This document shows, piece by piece, positions 63,723 to 64,000 of a stretch of DNA of 64,000 bases (its first letter is position 1; every line of letters starts with the position of its first letter). Both the position numbers and the translations under genes were made by a program. The notes beneath the pieces were generated by a model. It was given only the letters and a program-made list of their open reading frames with translations. It was not told the origin of the DNA and ran no database searches. The stretch is taken from the NCBI GenBank assembly GCA_049840595.1, contig JASGKO010000008.1, positions 1 to 64,000 of the forward strand, in the 5' to 3' direction. The stretch comes from JASGKO01 sp049840595 (GTDB lineage Bacteria; Verrucomicrobiota; Verrucomicrobiia; Chthoniobacterales; Chthoniobacteraceae).

Positions 63723-64000
63723 ATGAAAAATTGGATCAAGCAGATTCGCGAAAGAGGGCTAGCCCGCTCAACGTGGAAAACTCAATGGTTATCATCTGGC
63801 GCTGCATTTTATTGCACCGCTATCATGGCATTGGGCCTGTCTGCTTGCGGTTCGAATGAACCGACCGATCAAGCCGGCTTAAACGCCTGCTATGAACAAG
63901 AGTTTGACGAAGCTCCTCCGCTCGGAGTTCACGTTTTGAACGCCAAAATCGTCGGGGTAGCCGATGCTGCGGGAGGCTACTATCGATTTTCGGCCACGCC
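63723..64000 (+). CDS. Putative lipoprotein, truncated by window end
   Basis: At least 92 codons open to the end of the window. After a basic start (MKNWIKQIRERGLARSTWKT) comes a hydrophobic segment ending in a lipobox-like LSACGSNEP, so the Cys could be lipidated. What follows (CYEQEFDEAPPLGVHVLNAK) is unfamiliar. The long basic N-region is unusual for a lipoprotein, and the true start may be an internal one. No family is recognised. Confidence 0.5.
   Translation, partial: MKNWIKQIRERGLARSTWKTQWLSSGAAFYCTAIMALGLSACGSNEPTDQAGLNACYEQEFDEAPPLGVHVLNAKIVGVADAAGGYYRFSAT

Noticed and set aside
1..64000. CRISPR array
   Set aside because: No set of short direct repeats with regular unique spacers was seen. 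The block at 45.2-46.5 kb has long, irregular repeats.

Overview
The window looks like chromosomal DNA of a saccharolytic Gram-negative bacterium with moderately high GC. The outer-membrane FadL-type protein, the ExbB/ExbD energiser, the Pro/Thr-rich linkers, the many glycoside hydrolases and the L-fucose operon suggest Verrucomicrobiota. That placement is inference, since there is no rRNA here. Bases 1-79 are not genomic: they match an Oxford Nanopore adapter followed by a 24-base native barcode. The window therefore starts at an untrimmed contig end. Many otherwise intact genes carry single-base frameshifts, especially after 41 kb and above all at 49-54.6 kb. I read most of these as consensus errors rather than gene decay.

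Layout. (1) 0.08-5.9 kb: a TPR / ExbB / ExbD / ExbD / TonB-position cluster. (2) 5.9-19.9 kb: carbohydrate catabolism, with a GH35 beta-galactosidase, a heparinase-II/III-like lyase, an AraC regulator and an L-fucose operon. That operon holds an L-galactose-dehydrogenase-like aldo/keto reductase, an RbsD/FucU mutarotase, an LgoD-like zinc dehydrogenase, FucP, FucI and a class II aldolase, and is followed by a convergent cyclase-family hydrolase. (3) 20-28.6 kb: a secreted cyclophilin-PKD protein, a thioredoxin-fold protein, frr, pyrH, a Kef-type antiporter, CsbD and an MFS carrier. (4) 28.68-32.88 kb: a 4.2-kb integrative element in a tRNA-Arg(TCT) gene, with a tyrosine recombinase, an HTH protein, an HUH rolling-circle Rep, a candidate origin hairpin and three unknown genes. 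(5) 33-42.2 kb: GH1 beta-glucosidase, a sugar-ABC ATPase, rpsO-pnp, FadL and a hybrid histidine kinase. (6) 42.5-51.4 kb: a cyclase/NTPase/TPR regulator, a repeat block with a GIY-YIG gene, a UvrD/PcrA helicase, a GH29 fucosidase and tRNA-Thr(CGT). (7) 51.5-56.4 kb: pqqABCDE followed on the same strand by a cytochrome c and a glucose/sorbosone-dehydrogenase-like enzyme, so cofactor, candidate enzyme and electron acceptor lie together. (8) 56.6-57.5 kb: two single-domain response regulators. (9) 57.6-63.04 kb: a run of short same-strand ORFs separated by attC-like sites, which I read as an integron cassette array without an integrase in view. It includes an IS5-family insertion, two SLATT-like two-helix membrane proteins, a DEDD exonuclease and a PAP2-like protein. 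(10) 63.07 kb to the end: a GNAT acetyltransferase and a truncated lipoprotein-like ORF.

The fucose genes, GH29, GH35, GH1 and the lyase fit a life on fucosylated or galactose-containing polysaccharides. The most unusual parts are the cassette array, the small HUH-Rep integrative element and the mixed isomerase/oxidative fucose locus.
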